A stretch of DNA of 57,262 nucleotides from Methylobacterium indicum (GTDB lineage: Bacteria; Pseudomonadota; Alphaproteobacteria; Rhizobiales; Beijerinckiaceae): the NCBI RefSeq assembly GCF_001043895.1, contig NZ_JTHF01000046.1:1-57262 (forward strand), in the 5' to 3' direction. Below, in pieces: positions 20,517 through 31,326 of this stretch. Positions within the stretch are counted from its first letter, which is position 1. Every line of letters starts with the position of its first letter. The position numbers and the translations under genes are program-made. A model generated the notes under the pieces. That model was not told where the DNA came from. It saw only the letters and a list, made by a program, of their open reading frames with translations, and ran no database searches.

Positions 20517-20750
20517 ATGACCGAGTTCCCCCGGATCACCCGCGACCCGGCCGTCATGGCCGGGAAAGCCTGCATCCGCGGCAAGCGGGTGACGGTCGCA
20601 ATGATCCTGGGGAATCTCGGCGAGGGCGTCGGCATCGACGAGTTGCTGGCGGCCTATCCCTATCTCGAGCGCGAGGATGTCCTCGAGGCTCTTCGCTACG
20701 CATCCTGGATGGCGCAGGAGCGTGAGATCGCTCTCGAGCCGGCGGCGTGA
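20517..20750 (+). CDS. DUF433 family antitoxin
   Basis: A 77-residue small protein with a helix-turn-helix-like fold. ITRDPAVMAGKACIRGKRVTV near the start and LLAAYPYLEREDVLEALRYA near 45-65 are typical DUF433 signatures. The family is the predicted antitoxin of DUF5615 PIN-like toxins. The start at 20517 follows GGAGGGATCG. Its TGA overlaps the GTG start of the next gene (GTGA at 20747-20750), the usual coupling of a toxin-antitoxin pair. It lies 32 bp after the sdhA stop. Confidence 0.88.
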   Translation: MTEFPRITRDPAVMAGKACIRGKRVTVAMILGNLGEGVGIDELLAAYPYLEREDVLEALRYASWMAQEREIALEPAA

Positions 20751-21127
20751 GGATCCTGGTCGACATGAACCTCGCGCCCGCCTGGATCCCGTATCTCGCG
20801 AGCCTCGGGCACGACGCGGTCCACTGGTCGGAGGTCGGTGCGGAGGATGCGCCCGATACCGACATCATCGATTGGGCGCGGAGTCACCACCGCGCCGTCA
20901 TGACGGCCGATCTCGATTTCGGGATCGCCCTGGCACGGTCGGACGCGACCGCACCGAGCGTCATCCAGCTCCGCACGGGAACCACGCTGCCCGGGCGCGT
21001 CGGCCCCCTCGTCGCCCGCGCGATCGACGGGGCGCGGGCGGACCTGCTCACCGGAGCCCTCCTCACCATCGAGACCGGACGGGTGCGATTGCGTCCCCTC
21101 GGGCTCGACCGCACCGATCAGGCATAG
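20747..21127 (+). CDS. DUF5615 PIN-like domain toxin
   Basis: A 126-residue predicted ribonuclease of the PIN-like DUF5615 family. Acidic residues of the expected metal site are visible: LVDMNL near 4-9 (Asp6), [12 protein letters not shown] near 37-48 and MTADLDFG near 51-58. The start is GTG at 20747, overlapping the antitoxin stop. The stop is 4 bp before the sdhB ATG, so sdhB translation may depend on ribosomes finishing this gene. Toxicity is predicted from family, not shown. Confidence 0.85.
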   Translation: MRILVDMNLAPAWIPYLASLGHDAVHWSEVGAEDAPDTDIIDWARSHHRAVMTADLDFGIALARSDATAPSVIQLRTGTTLPGRVGPLVARAIDGARADLLTGALLTIETGRVRLRPLGLDRTDQA

Positions 21128-21131
21128 ACAG

Positions 21132-21914
21132 ATGGCCCAGTTCAACCTCCCCAAAGGCTCCCAGTACACCGAAGGCAAGACCTGGCCGAAGCCGGCCGGG
21201 GCCAAGAACGTTCAGGAGTTCCGGATCTACCGCTGGAACGAGGACGACGGCGCCAATCCGCGGATCGACACCTACTACGTCGATCGCGACGATTGCGGCC
21301 CGATGGTCCTCGACGCGCTCTTGTGGATCAAGAACAAGATCGACCCGACCCTGACCTTCCGGCGCTCGTGCCGCGAGGGCATCTGCGGCTCCTGCGCCAT
21401 GAACATCATGGGGCAGAACACGCTGGCCTGCACGCTCGGCATCGACGACTGCAAGTCCAGTCAGGTCAAGATCTATCCGCTGCCGCACATGCCGGTGCTG
21501 AAGGACCTGGTTCCCGACCTGACCTCGTTCTTCGCCCAGCACGCGGCGATCGAGCCGTGGCTGCAGACCGAGACGCCCTCGCCCGAGAAGGAGTGGCGCC
21601 AGACTCCCGAGGACCGCGCGCGGCTCGACGGGCTCTACGAGTGCATCCTGTGCGCCTGCTGCACCACCTCGTGCCCGAGCTACTGGTGGAACGGCGACCG
21701 CTTCCTCGGCCCGGCGGCCCTGCTCCAGGCCTATCGCTGGCTGATCGACAGCCGCGACGAGAATACCGGCGAGCGCCTCGACGGGCTGCACGACCCGTTC
21801 CGGCTCTACCGCTGCCACACTATCATGAACTGCGCCAACACCTGCCCGAAGGGCCTGAACCCGGCGAAGGCCATCGCCGAGATCAAGAAGATGATGGTGG
21901 CCCGCGAGGTCTGA
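21132..21914 (+). CDS. sdhB: Succinate dehydrogenase iron-sulfur subunit
   Basis: A 260-residue electron-transfer subunit carrying three clusters: [2Fe-2S] ligands in [16 protein letters not shown], then [16 protein letters not shown] and [17 protein letters not shown] for the [4Fe-4S] and [3Fe-4S] clusters. Length is normal. No strong Shine-Dalgarno sequence lies immediately upstream (CATAGACAG precedes ATG), consistent with coupling to the toxin gene. A clear terminator follows at 21975. Confidence 0.98.
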   Translation: MAQFNLPKGSQYTEGKTWPKPAGAKNVQEFRIYRWNEDDGANPRIDTYYVDRDDCGPMVLDALLWIKNKIDPTLTFRRSCREGICGSCAMNIMGQNTLACTLGIDDCKSSQVKIYPLPHMPVLKDLVPDLTSFFAQHAAIEPWLQTETPSPEKEWRQTPEDRARLDGLYECILCACCTTSCPSYWWNGDRFLGPAALLQAYRWLIDSRDENTGERLDGLHDPFRLYRCHTIMNCANTCPKGLNPAKAIAEIKKMMVAREV

Positions 21915-21974
21915 TCCTCCCGCGCGACACGCCTGGGTGTGGCCGACTGGGTCCTGTCGGCCACACCCCCTCGA

Positions 21975-21996
21975 AAAGGCGCCTTCGGGCGCCTTT
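21975..21996 (+). terminator. Rho-independent terminator of the sdh operon
   Basis: A perfect nine-base-pair stem AAAGGCGCC / GGCGCCTTT closed by a UUCG tetraloop, 60 bp after the sdhB stop. The stem's own UUU provides the U-rich end. Confidence 0.85.
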
Positions 21997-22086
21997 GTCG
22001 TTGGGGAAAGACCTGTGCCCGCCTTCGCGGGATCGTATTTGCCGGGGACCAACGACCTCGAAATCAGGCCCCTGCAGGACCCCTCG

Positions 22087-22701
22087 ATGCCGCGTCAGAT
22101 CCTCTGCACCGTCGCCGCCCTGGCGCTCGCCGCCAGCGCCGGCGCCTGCTCCTCGTCGCGCTTCGACACCGCGGCCTTGAGCGCCCCGGCCCGGCCGGCC
22201 CCGCGGGTCGCCCGGCCGCTGCCGCCCGAGGAGCCGGATCTCGGCCCCGGCCTGTCCTCCGGCCCGGTCACCTCGGCGCCGCTCGCCCCGCCGCCGGGCG
22301 CCGCCGGCGCTCCCGTCGTCGCCAACCCGTCCGGCCCGATCATGGCCGAGCCGAGCCCCCCGCCGCCGGTGCAGCAGCAGGCCGCGATCGCGCCGCCGCC
22401 GCCCCCGGTGGTCTCGACCGGCGGCCGCTCGGCGGTGGTCGGCGGCTGGACCGCCAAGGACGCCACCGGCGCGAGCTGCAAGGTGAACCTCGCCAGCACC
22501 CCGGCGCTGGACCTCTACAAGGCCTCGTCCACGGGCTGCGCCAACAAGGACCTCGCCAAGGTCACCGCCTGGGACTACCGCGACGGCGAGGTCTACCTGT
22601 ATCAGCCCGGCGGCACCGTCGCGGCGCGCCTGCGCCCGGCGGGCGGGGCGATGGACGGGGCCCTGTCGAAGTCCGGCGCGCCGCTGGCGATGGTGCGGTA
22701 G
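22087..22701 (+). CDS. AprI/Inh-type protease-inhibitor-domain lipoprotein
   Basis: A 204-residue exported protein. Residues 1-20 form a lipoprotein signal with lipobox ASAGAC (Cys20 becomes lipidated). A long proline/alanine-rich linker covers about 25-115. The C-terminal domain (VVGGWTAKDATGASCKVNLAS to GALSKSGAPLAMVR) resembles the eight-stranded barrel of the AprI/Inh inhibitors, with two cysteines (in SCKV and GCAN) placed for a disulfide. The start at 22087 was chosen for the signal peptide. It may protect against secreted metalloproteases, or use the fold for another binding role; no protease gene is adjacent. Confidence 0.75.
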   Translation: MPRQILCTVAALALAASAGACSSSRFDTAALSAPARPAPRVARPLPPEEPDLGPGLSSGPVTSAPLAPPPGAAGAPVVANPSGPIMAEPSPPPPVQQQAAIAPPPPPVVSTGGRSAVVGGWTAKDATGASCKVNLASTPALDLYKASSTGCANKDLAKVTAWDYRDGEVYLYQPGGTVAARLRPAGGAMDGALSKSGAPLAMVR

Positions 22702-22702
22702 G

Positions 22703-24091
22703 CTACTCGGCCGCGCTGAGCCGGAAGGCCTGACGGCGGGGCTCCGCGTCGCCCCCCGTCGCGCCGATCATCCGCCGGCAATCGGCGATGGTCGAGCGCG
22801 CCGTCTCGATGGCGATCATCACGGCCGCCATGGTGCGGGTGTCGGTCTCGCGCTCGCGGGTGTAGCGCACCACGTCGGCGGCAAGCGCATCGACCTCGCC
22901 CGTCAGGGCGTCGAGGCCGGCGGCCTCCGCCCCCCTCGCCTCGGCCAGGATCTCGAGCAGGCGGTCCATCACCACGTCGATGCGCTCGCGCCGCAGGCGC
23001 CTGAGGCGCTGGCGCAGCCAGGCCAAGGCCGAGCCGAAGCCGCCGCCGAGCACCGCCAGCAGGTAGACCCAGTCGCCGTAGCGCTCGATGAAGCCCTGCT
23101 GCTCGCGCTCGTAATAGTCGATCGCGCCCGGATGGATCGGCAGCCGGGCGCTCGTCGCCTCCGCGGTGGTCTCGTAGGCGGGCGCCGCCACGTAATCGGC
23201 CGCGGGCGTCGCGTCGGAGAGGCGCGAGCGCAGCTCGAACAGGTGCTGGGTCACGTCCGCCGCCACGGTGCGGCTCATCGAGGCCTTGGCCATCAGCCGG
23301 TAGGACGCGCCGACGGTTTTCACCTCCTCCTCGGGCACCTTCGGGCTGCCGCCGAACAGGCCGGCCGGCACCGTCACCGCCTGGAGCCGAGGCAGGCGCT
23401 CGATGATCGCCGGCCCGTCCTCGACGCCGACGAAGTCGACCTTGCGGGTCCGGCTCGCCGCCTGGACCGTGCCGACGAGGCGCAACGCCATCGGGGCGGC
23501 CGGGGCGATCACCGCCACCACCGCGTCGATGCGCTTCTGCGCGAAGGCACCGGCGAGGTCTTCTTCCGCCATCGGCACCAGTCGCACCTGCCCGGCGGGA
23601 ATAGGCCCCGTCCCGCCCTCCTGCAGGGAGAGGCCGTAATAGCCCATCAGGTTCTTGAGCAGCCACAGATCGGCGTCGCGGTGGGCGACGATGCCGAGGC
23701 GCTTGCGGGCGAGACCCGGGAAGGTCGTGATGCCGGACGGCGCCGGCGAGGCGATCAGCATCGCCTGGTCGCGCAGGATCGCCAGCGTCAGGCCGTTCGA
23801 CGGCAGGTCGACGTCGGGCCGCACCACCGCGAGGTCGGCTTGGCCCGCCTCCAGCGCCTTGGCGCTCTCGCGCACGTCGTCGAAGGGCAGGATCTTGAGG
23901 CGCACGCCCTTGTGGGCGGTCTTCAGCGCCTCCGCATAGGCGCGGATCAGGGCGGGCTCGGTGCCGTCGCGCGGCGCCACCGCGATGGTGAGCGTCGTCG
24001 CCTGCAGCAGATACAGCGCGACCGCCGCGGCCACGGTCAGCACCAGGCTGGTGACCAGGAAGATCCGCTCGGGCCGGAACGCCGTCGTCAT
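22703..24091 (-). CDS. TAXI family TRAP-type solute-binding protein with C-terminal membrane/coiled-coil extension
   Basis: A 462-residue protein. An N-terminal membrane anchor (IFLVTSLVLTVAAAVALYLLQ) precedes a periplasmic binding domain that begins LTIAVAPRDGTEPALIRAYAEALK. The domain has FDDVRESAKALEAGQADLAVVRPD and a late IHPGAIDYYEREQQGF segment, as in TAXI proteins. A second transmembrane helix lies near 345-365 (WVYLLAVLGGGFGSALAWL), then an Arg-rich coiled-coil tail of about 95 residues. The double-anchored layout differs from free TAXI binding proteins, and no DctM/DctQ permease gene is beside it. A sensory rather than transport role is possible. It is convergent with the Inh-domain gene (1 bp between stops). 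Confidence 0.8.
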   Translation of the reverse strand: MTTAFRPERIFLVTSLVLTVAAAVALYLLQATTLTIAVAPRDGTEPALIRAYAEALKTAHKGVRLKILPFDDVRESAKALEAGQADLAVVRPDVDLPSNGLTLAILRDQAMLIASPAPSGITTFPGLARKRLGIVAHRDADLWLLKNLMGYYGLSLQEGGTGPIPAGQVRLVPMAEEDLAGAFAQKRIDAVVAVIAPAAPMALRLVGTVQAASRTRKVDFVGVEDGPAIIERLPRLQAVTVPAGLFGGSPKVPEEEVKTVGASYRLMAKASMSRTVAADVTQHLFELRSRLSDATPAADYVAAPAYETTAEATSARLPIHPGAIDYYEREQQGFIERYGDWVYLLAVLGGGFGSALAWLRQRLRRLRRERIDVVMDRLLEILAEARGAEAAGLDALTGEVDALAADVVRYTRERETDTRTMAAVMIAIETARSTIADCRRMIGATGGDAEPRRQAFRLSAAE

Positions 24092-24191
24092 CGCGCGGAT
24101 ACGCCCTCCTCGGACCGGTTGCACCGATCCGATGAAACAGGGGGAGGGTGCTCCGGGTTGCGCGGCGCCCGTGTCGCAGGGTGAGACGGGC

Positions 24192-25829
24192 CTAAGGGTT
24201 GACCCGCACGCCCACCAGATACGTGTCCGAGTGGTAGCTCGACCCCACCGCCGTGCTCTTCAGCAATTCGCGGGCGTAGCTCGCCCGGAAGCCGAGCCAG
24301 CGGTTGAGGCGATAGTCGAGCTTCACGCCGGCACTGTAGCCCTGCTCGCGGATGCTGGTGCCCTGGTAGTCGTTATTGATCACGGTGCCGGTGAGGGTCA
24401 GGCGCAGGTTGCGGCGCAGGTCGTGGGTGATCTCGGCGACGGCGGTGCGGGTGAAGATGCCGCTGGCCCCCGGCACGATGGTCTCGCTGACGCTGGTCGA
24501 GGCGCCGAGGCGCAGGGCGGTGAGGGCGGTGGCCGCCCAGGTCATCGTGCCGTCGATCACCGGACCGGTGACGTCGCGCAGGCGGCTGTCGGCGTAGTGG
24601 CGCGACAGGTAGCCGCCCGAGACCTCGCCGGTGAGGAGCCGGCTGATCTCGAAGCTGGAGCCGCCCCGCACCGTCACGCCGTCGGAATCGCGGCGCAGCC
24701 CCGACTGGTCGACGGCGAAATCGTGGATGCGGGTGTCGACCAGGGCGTCGACGAAGGGGGTGAAGCCGGGGGTGATCTCGTAGCCGGTGCGCAGGCGCAG
24801 GCCGTACTGGTTGGCGTTGCGGTCGTCCTGGCGCAGCAGCGTGCCGTCGGTGAGCTGGGCGTTCTCGAAGGTCTGCCGGTCGACGAGGCCCGCCACCGTG
24901 ACCTGCAGCCGGTTGAAGGCCTGCGTCACCCCGACGGTGCCGCCATAGGCCGCGACGAGGGGCCGGTCGCGGACCTGGGCGGCGAGGTCCGGGCTGCCGG
25001 CGCGCTGGGTCGAGATGGCGTAGCGGCCCTCGAGATCGACCTTGGTGTCGCGGGCGACGTCGAGGCGCAGGCGCATCGCGCCGTCGCCGTCCGGCCGGTT
25101 GGCGTTGCGGTTGTCCGGGTACAGGAAATAGCCGAAGCGCATCGCCCCGGTGAGCTCGTGGGACGACCAGTCGCTCGCGACGCGCAACTCGCCCTGGGTG
25201 AGCAGGGCCATCGAGCTGCGGCGATAGATCGAGCGGTCGGGGTTGCTGTCGTAGCCGACGCTCTGCTGCAGGGCCGGAAAGAGGGTGAGGCCGCCGAACC
25301 GGATGCCGAGCGGCCCGTAGGGGTCGAGGGGATCGATGGTGCGGCGGCGCAGGAGCGGCGCCGCGGTGGCGAGATCGGGCAGGCCCGAGACCGGCACCTG
25401 CACGGTCGGGCGCAGGCGCAGGTCGTCGGCGACCCCCTGCTGGGTGGCCTGGCGGGTGATCGCCGTCGTGGGCGGGCGGCTGCGCCGCTGCGGCGGCGTG
25501 CGCGGCCGGGCGCCGAAGCGCGACGCGCCCGGGCGCGCAGGGGTCCGCGACAGCCCCTGCGGCGCCGGACCGGTCCGCAGCGCGAAGGTGGCGGGATCCT
25601 GCCCGCCCGGGAGCGGGCCGGGGAGCGACGGATCGGTCGCCGGGGTGGTGGCGGTCTGGGCCGCGGCCGGGGCCGACAGGATCGCGGCCGATGGAAGCGC
25701 CGCCGACAGGGAGGCGGCCAGCGCCAGGGCCGGGAGGCCGGGGCCGGCCTGTCCGCGTGTTCGCCGCTCGTCCGCCACGGGCCTGCCGCTCCGCTCCGCC
25801 GGGGCCCGCCGGGGCCGCCGGACCATCAT
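24192..25829 (-). CDS. Outer membrane beta-barrel protein
   Basis: A 545-residue protein. After a long basic N-terminus, a signal peptide is visible (LPALALAASLSAALPSAAILSAPAAAQ). A proline-rich, low-complexity segment covers about 60-130. From about 150 to the end there are repeated amphipathic strands, such as GYDSNPDRSIYRRSS (the GYDDN-type opening of the BBP2-like barrel family) and the ending SYHSDTYLVGVRVNP. The start is one of the tandem ATGs at 25829/25826. It lies 26 bp after the acetyltransferase gene. Substrate and role are unknown. Confidence 0.8.
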   Translation of the reverse strand: MMVRRPRRAPAERSGRPVADERRTRGQAGPGLPALALAASLSAALPSAAILSAPAAAQTATTPATDPSLPGPLPGGQDPATFALRTGPAPQGLSRTPARPGASRFGARPRTPPQRRSRPPTTAITRQATQQGVADDLRLRPTVQVPVSGLPDLATAAPLLRRRTIDPLDPYGPLGIRFGGLTLFPALQQSVGYDSNPDRSIYRRSSMALLTQGELRVASDWSSHELTGAMRFGYFLYPDNRNANRPDGDGAMRLRLDVARDTKVDLEGRYAISTQRAGSPDLAAQVRDRPLVAAYGGTVGVTQAFNRLQVTVAGLVDRQTFENAQLTDGTLLRQDDRNANQYGLRLRTGYEITPGFTPFVDALVDTRIHDFAVDQSGLRRDSDGVTVRGGSSFEISRLLTGEVSGGYLSRHYADSRLRDVTGPVIDGTMTWAATALTALRLGASTSVSETIVPGASGIFTRTAVAEITHDLRRNLRLTLTGTVINNDYQGTSIREQGYSAGVKLDYRLNRWLGFRASYARELLKSTAVGSSYHSDTYLVGVRVNP

Positions 25830-25855
25830 GGTTAAGAGCGGTACAACGAACAGGG

Positions 25856-26428
25856 TTAAGCCCCGGTAACCGGCCCCCTGCCTCGGGCATCCGGCGGCGC
25901 CCCGTCGCCGGAGCCGAGGGCACGCTGCATCAGAACGGTGTCGAGCCAGGTGCCGTGCTTCCAGCCGACCGAGGTCAGTACCCCGACATGCCGGAAGCCG
26001 AGGGCGGCGTGGAGGCCGATCGAGGCGGCGTTGGCCGAATCCCCGATCACCGCCACCATCTGGCGAAAGCCGGCTTCCGTCGCCTCGGCGATCAGACGCT
26101 CCATCAGCCGCCGGCCGAGGCCGCGCCCGGCCTGGTCGGGCCGGACGTAGACCGAGTTCTCGAGCGTGCCGCGATAGGCCGGCCGGGCCCGGTAGGGACC
26201 CGCATACGCGTAGGCGACCACACTCCCCGCCCGCTCGGCGACGAGGTAGGGGTAGCCGTTCTCGACCAGGGCCGCCCGGCGCCGGGCCATCTCGGCCTCG
26301 TCCGGCGGGTCGATCTCGAACGAGGCCCGGCCGGTCGCGACCGCCTGGGCGTAGATCGCCGTGATCGCCGCGACGTCGTCCTCCCGGCAAGGCCGCAGGA
26401 CCGTCTCGCTCTCCTCCATCGCCCGCAC
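25856..26428 (-). CDS. GNAT family N-acetyltransferase (phosphinothricin-acetyltransferase-like)
   Basis: A 190-residue acyl-CoA-dependent acetyltransferase. LRPCREDDVAAITAIYAQAV opens the fold. The subgroup signature ENSVYVRPDQAGRGLGRRLM carries the pyrophosphate-binding RxxGxG/A-type loop, and GFRHVGVLTSVGWKHGTWLDTVLMQ is the end typical of Pat/Bar-like enzymes. These enzymes acetylate small amines such as phosphinothricin or methionine sulfoximine. The start at 26428 or the ATG at 26419 (MEESE) are both possible. It is divergent from mutL. Confidence 0.9.
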   Translation of the reverse strand: MRAMEESETVLRPCREDDVAAITAIYAQAVATGRASFEIDPPDEAEMARRRAALVENGYPYLVAERAGSVVAYAYAGPYRARPAYRGTLENSVYVRPDQAGRGLGRRLMERLIAEATEAGFRQMVAVIGDSANAASIGLHAALGFRHVGVLTSVGWKHGTWLDTVLMQRALGSGDGAPPDARGRGPVTGA

Positions 26429-26493
26429 TCCCTCCGGTGGACCGCGCCGGCCGGCACCTTCTGGCGCGGCCCTCGACCCCTTATATTCCGGTC

Positions 26494-28509
<2,016 letters not shown>

Positions 28510-28716
28510 CGGGCGTGGCGTGCGATCATGCAGGATGACGCATGACCCGGCGCCTCATGCATGCGACGGAGGCGTTTTGGCGAAATAGCGCGCGTTGCGT
28601 GCGATTCTCGCATATCGCAGTTGCGAGATCATCGTTTGTTGCAGCGCAACATCGGGGGCATGGTCGGGACAGGAACCGAAGAGTTCCGCGTCCCCTCCTA
28701 CTTCGGAGCCGAGCCC

Positions 28717-28836
28717 ATGGCCTCCCCGTCGACCGCCGCGACCCGTCCCGCCACCACCGGCTTCCTCGCCGGCATGCGGCGCCTGTGGCGCGAGCACAGC
28801 CGCCGCGTCGCCGAGTTCGGCATTCTGCCGCTCTGA
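28717..28836 (+). CDS. Small hypothetical protein (39 aa)
   Basis: A short ORF beginning MASPSTAATRPATTGFLAG and ending MRRLWREHSRRVAEFGILPL, a basic amphipathic helix. GGAG stands nine bases before the ATG. An in-frame ATG at 28660 would give 58 residues. It lies alone between mutL and the convergent ClC gene. The 207 bp upstream (28510-28716) are less GC-rich than the surroundings, as promoters here tend to be. No family recognised. Confidence 0.4.
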   Translation: MASPSTAATRPATTGFLAGMRRLWREHSRRVAEFGILPL

Positions 28837-28875
28837 CCGCGACCGCGCACGGGGTCCGTGCGCGGCGTCCCGCCC

Positions 28876-30216
28876 TCACGCCGGGCCGTCGACGCGCGGC
28901 GCGTGGGCCGGGCGCCCGGTGAGGCGCTCGACCATCGGTTCGGCGAGCGCGTGGTAGAGCCCCTCGCGGCAGACGAGCTTCGAGGTCGCGTCGGCGATCA
29001 GCGCCGCGACCATCAGGGGGATCACCAGGGCGTGGTTCTCCGTCATCTCCGAGACGATGACGAACGAGGTGATCGGCGCCTGGAGCACGCCGGTGAGGTA
29101 GGCGACCATGCCGACCAGCACCACGGCGCCGACCGGCACGCCCTGGAACAGGCCGGCGACCTCGGCGCCGAGGCCCGCCCCGACCGCCAGCGAGGGGGCG
29201 AACAGCCCGCCCGGGATGCCGCTGATCGACGACAGCGTGGTGGCGACGAACTTCACCGGGCCGAACCAGGCATGGGTCTCGGCGGTGTCGTGCAGGAGCG
29301 CCTTCGCCTGCTCGTAGCCGGTGCCGTAGATGTGCCCGTCGGTGAGGAGCCCGCAGAGCGCGACGCCCAGCCCGCACAGCGCCGCGAAGATCACCGGCCG
29401 GCCCGAGACGAACCGCCCGGCCGGGCCCGGCAACCCGCGGGAGACCGCGATGACGATGCGGCTGAACAGCCCGCCGAACAGGCCGCCGAGCACGCCGCAG
29501 ACCGGCACCACCGCCCAGGCCCGCCCGAGCGGCAGCGTATCGCCGGTGGTGCCGAAATAGGTGTAGTTGCCCACGAGCGCGAGCGAGGTCAGGCCCGCCG
29601 CGATGATCGCCCCGAGGATCAGGCTCGAGGTCTTGGCCTCGTAGGAGCGGCTGAGCTCCTCGATGCCGAACACGATGCCGGCGAGCGGCGTGTTGAAGGC
29701 CGCCGCCACCCCGGCGGCGCCCCCGGCCAGCAGCAGGCCGCGCTGGCGCTCCGGGGCGAACCGCCCGGCCGCCGCCATCAAGGCCGCGCCGACCTGCACC
29801 GTCGGCCCCTCGCGCCCGGTCGAGGCGCCGCAGAACAGCCCGAGGGTCATCACCACGATCTTGCCGGCGGCGACCCGCAGGGAGATCAGGCGATGGCGCA
29901 GGGACGGGTCCTCGATGTCGCGCGCGGCGATCACCTGCGGGATGCCGCTGCCTTGCGAGTTCGGGAAGACCGTGCGGGCGAGGAGCGCCGCGAGCCCGAA
30001 GCCGAACGGCGTGAGGACGAGGGCGATCAGGGGCGAGATCCCCAGCACCGCCCGGAACCCCGCCTGCGCGGCATCCGCGAGCGAGGCCATCAGCACCGCC
30101 GCACCGCCGACCGCGATGCCGCCGACCACGAACAGGCCGCGCCGGACCCACACACCGGCGAGATCCCGCGCCCCGGGCATCCGCCCCCTCAAACCCCGCA
30201 CCGCCGTGTCCCTCAT
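28876..30216 (-). CDS. ClC-family chloride channel/antiporter
   Basis: A 446-residue inner-membrane protein with the ClC fold of many helices. The anion-path motifs are present: GSGIPQV (GSGIP), GREGPTVQVGAA (GREGP, with the external gating Glu), LAGIVFGIEELSR (internal-Glu region) and GIPGGLFAPSLAVGAGLG (GxFxP). Presence of both glutamates suggests a Cl-/H+ antiporter rather than a channel. The start at 30216 follows the intergenic gap to the divergent reductase gene; the open frame extends upstream only as a shadow of that gene. No C-terminal CBS domains. Confidence 0.93.
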   Translation of the reverse strand: MRDTAVRGLRGRMPGARDLAGVWVRRGLFVVGGIAVGGAAVLMASLADAAQAGFRAVLGISPLIALVLTPFGFGLAALLARTVFPNSQGSGIPQVIAARDIEDPSLRHRLISLRVAAGKIVVMTLGLFCGASTGREGPTVQVGAALMAAAGRFAPERQRGLLLAGGAAGVAAAFNTPLAGIVFGIEELSRSYEAKTSSLILGAIIAAGLTSLALVGNYTYFGTTGDTLPLGRAWAVVPVCGVLGGLFGGLFSRIVIAVSRGLPGPAGRFVSGRPVIFAALCGLGVALCGLLTDGHIYGTGYEQAKALLHDTAETHAWFGPVKFVATTLSSISGIPGGLFAPSLAVGAGLGAEVAGLFQGVPVGAVVLVGMVAYLTGVLQAPITSFVIVSEMTENHALVIPLMVAALIADATSKLVCREGLYHALAEPMVERLTGRPAHAPRVDGPA

Positions 30217-30297
30217 CACCTTGACCGATGGGCACCTTGGACGAAGCCGCCGGGAATGCGAAGCTCTTCGCCGACAGAACAGGCAGGAGGGAGCCGC

Positions 30298-31236
30298 ATG
30301 CGGGTGCTGGTGGTGGGAGCCGGGGCGACCGGCGGGTATTTCGGCGCCCGGCTCGCCGCTTCGGGACGCGACGTGACCTTCCTGGTCCGCCCGGCCCGGG
30401 CGGCGCGGCTGGCGGAAGCCGGCCTCTCGGTGCGGAGCCCGCTCGGGGATGTCCGGATCGAGGCGCCGACGACCGTGACCGCGGCGGCGATCCCGGGGCC
30501 GTTCGATCTCGTGCTCCTGAGCTGCAAGGCCTACGACCTCGCGGGCGCCCTCGACGACGTCGCCCCGGCGGTCGGGCCAGACACGATGGTGCTGCCGATC
30601 CTCAACGGGATGGCGCATCTCGACGCCCTCGACGCCCGGTTCGGGCGCGATCGGGTGCTCGGCGGCTCCTGCGCCATCGCGGCGACGCTCTCGCCCGAGG
30701 GCGCGATCGTCCAGATGACCGAGCTGCACGCCCTCACCTTCGGCGAGCGGGACGGCACGCGCTCCGAGCGCGTCGCCCGGGTCGCGGCCGTGATGGAGGG
30801 CGCGGGCTTCACGGCGCGGCTGAGCGAGACGATCCTGCTCGAGATGTGGGAGAAGTGGGTCTTCCTCGCGACGCTCGCCGCCGGCACCTGCCTGATGCGC
30901 GCCCCCATCGGCGACATCGTCGCCGCCCCGGGCGGGCGCGAGGCGATGCTCGGCCTCCTGGAGGAGTGCCTGTCCATCGCGAAGGCGGCGGGCGAGGCGC
31001 CGCGGGAGAAGTTCGTCGAGACGAGCCGCGGCACACTGACGGCGGCGGGCTCCGGCTTCACCGCCTCGATGCTGCGCGACATCGAGAAGGGCGCCCGGAT
31101 CGAGGCCGACCACATCGTCGGCGACCTCCTCGCCCGCGGCCGCGCGGCGGATCCGGACGGGGCGTGGCCCTCCCTCGCGACCGCCTACACCCACCTCAAG
31201 GCCTACGAGAGCCGGCGGGGGCGCGAGCGGGGTTGA
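30298..31236 (+). CDS. 2-dehydropantoate 2-reductase (ApbA/PanE family)
   Basis: A 312-residue NADPH-dependent ketoacid reductase. The nucleotide-binding loop VVGAGATGGYFGARLAASG is near 5-23, the catalytic-lysine segment LVLLSCKAYD near 66-75, and the C-terminal helical domain has LEMWEKWVFLATLAAGTCLM. TASMLRDIEKGARIEADHI is the usual substrate-binding segment. It would reduce ketopantoate to pantoate for coenzyme A, but this family has many paralogues of other substrate range. The start at 30298 has AGGCAGGAGGGAG upstream. Confidence 0.88.
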   Translation: MRVLVVGAGATGGYFGARLAASGRDVTFLVRPARAARLAEAGLSVRSPLGDVRIEAPTTVTAAAIPGPFDLVLLSCKAYDLAGALDDVAPAVGPDTMVLPILNGMAHLDALDARFGRDRVLGGSCAIAATLSPEGAIVQMTELHALTFGERDGTRSERVARVAAVMEGAGFTARLSETILLEMWEKWVFLATLAAGTCLMRAPIGDIVAAPGGREAMLGLLEECLSIAKAAGEAPREKFVETSRGTLTAAGSGFTASMLRDIEKGARIEADHIVGDLLARGRAADPDGAWPSLATAYTHLKAYESRRGRERG

Positions 31237-31326
31237 GCGGACCGGGAAAACCGGTCTCGCGCCGCGACCGACGGGGACGATCCGCCCGGTCGGGGGAGGG
31301 CGGTTCGTCCTCCCCCCTGGGCGTCC

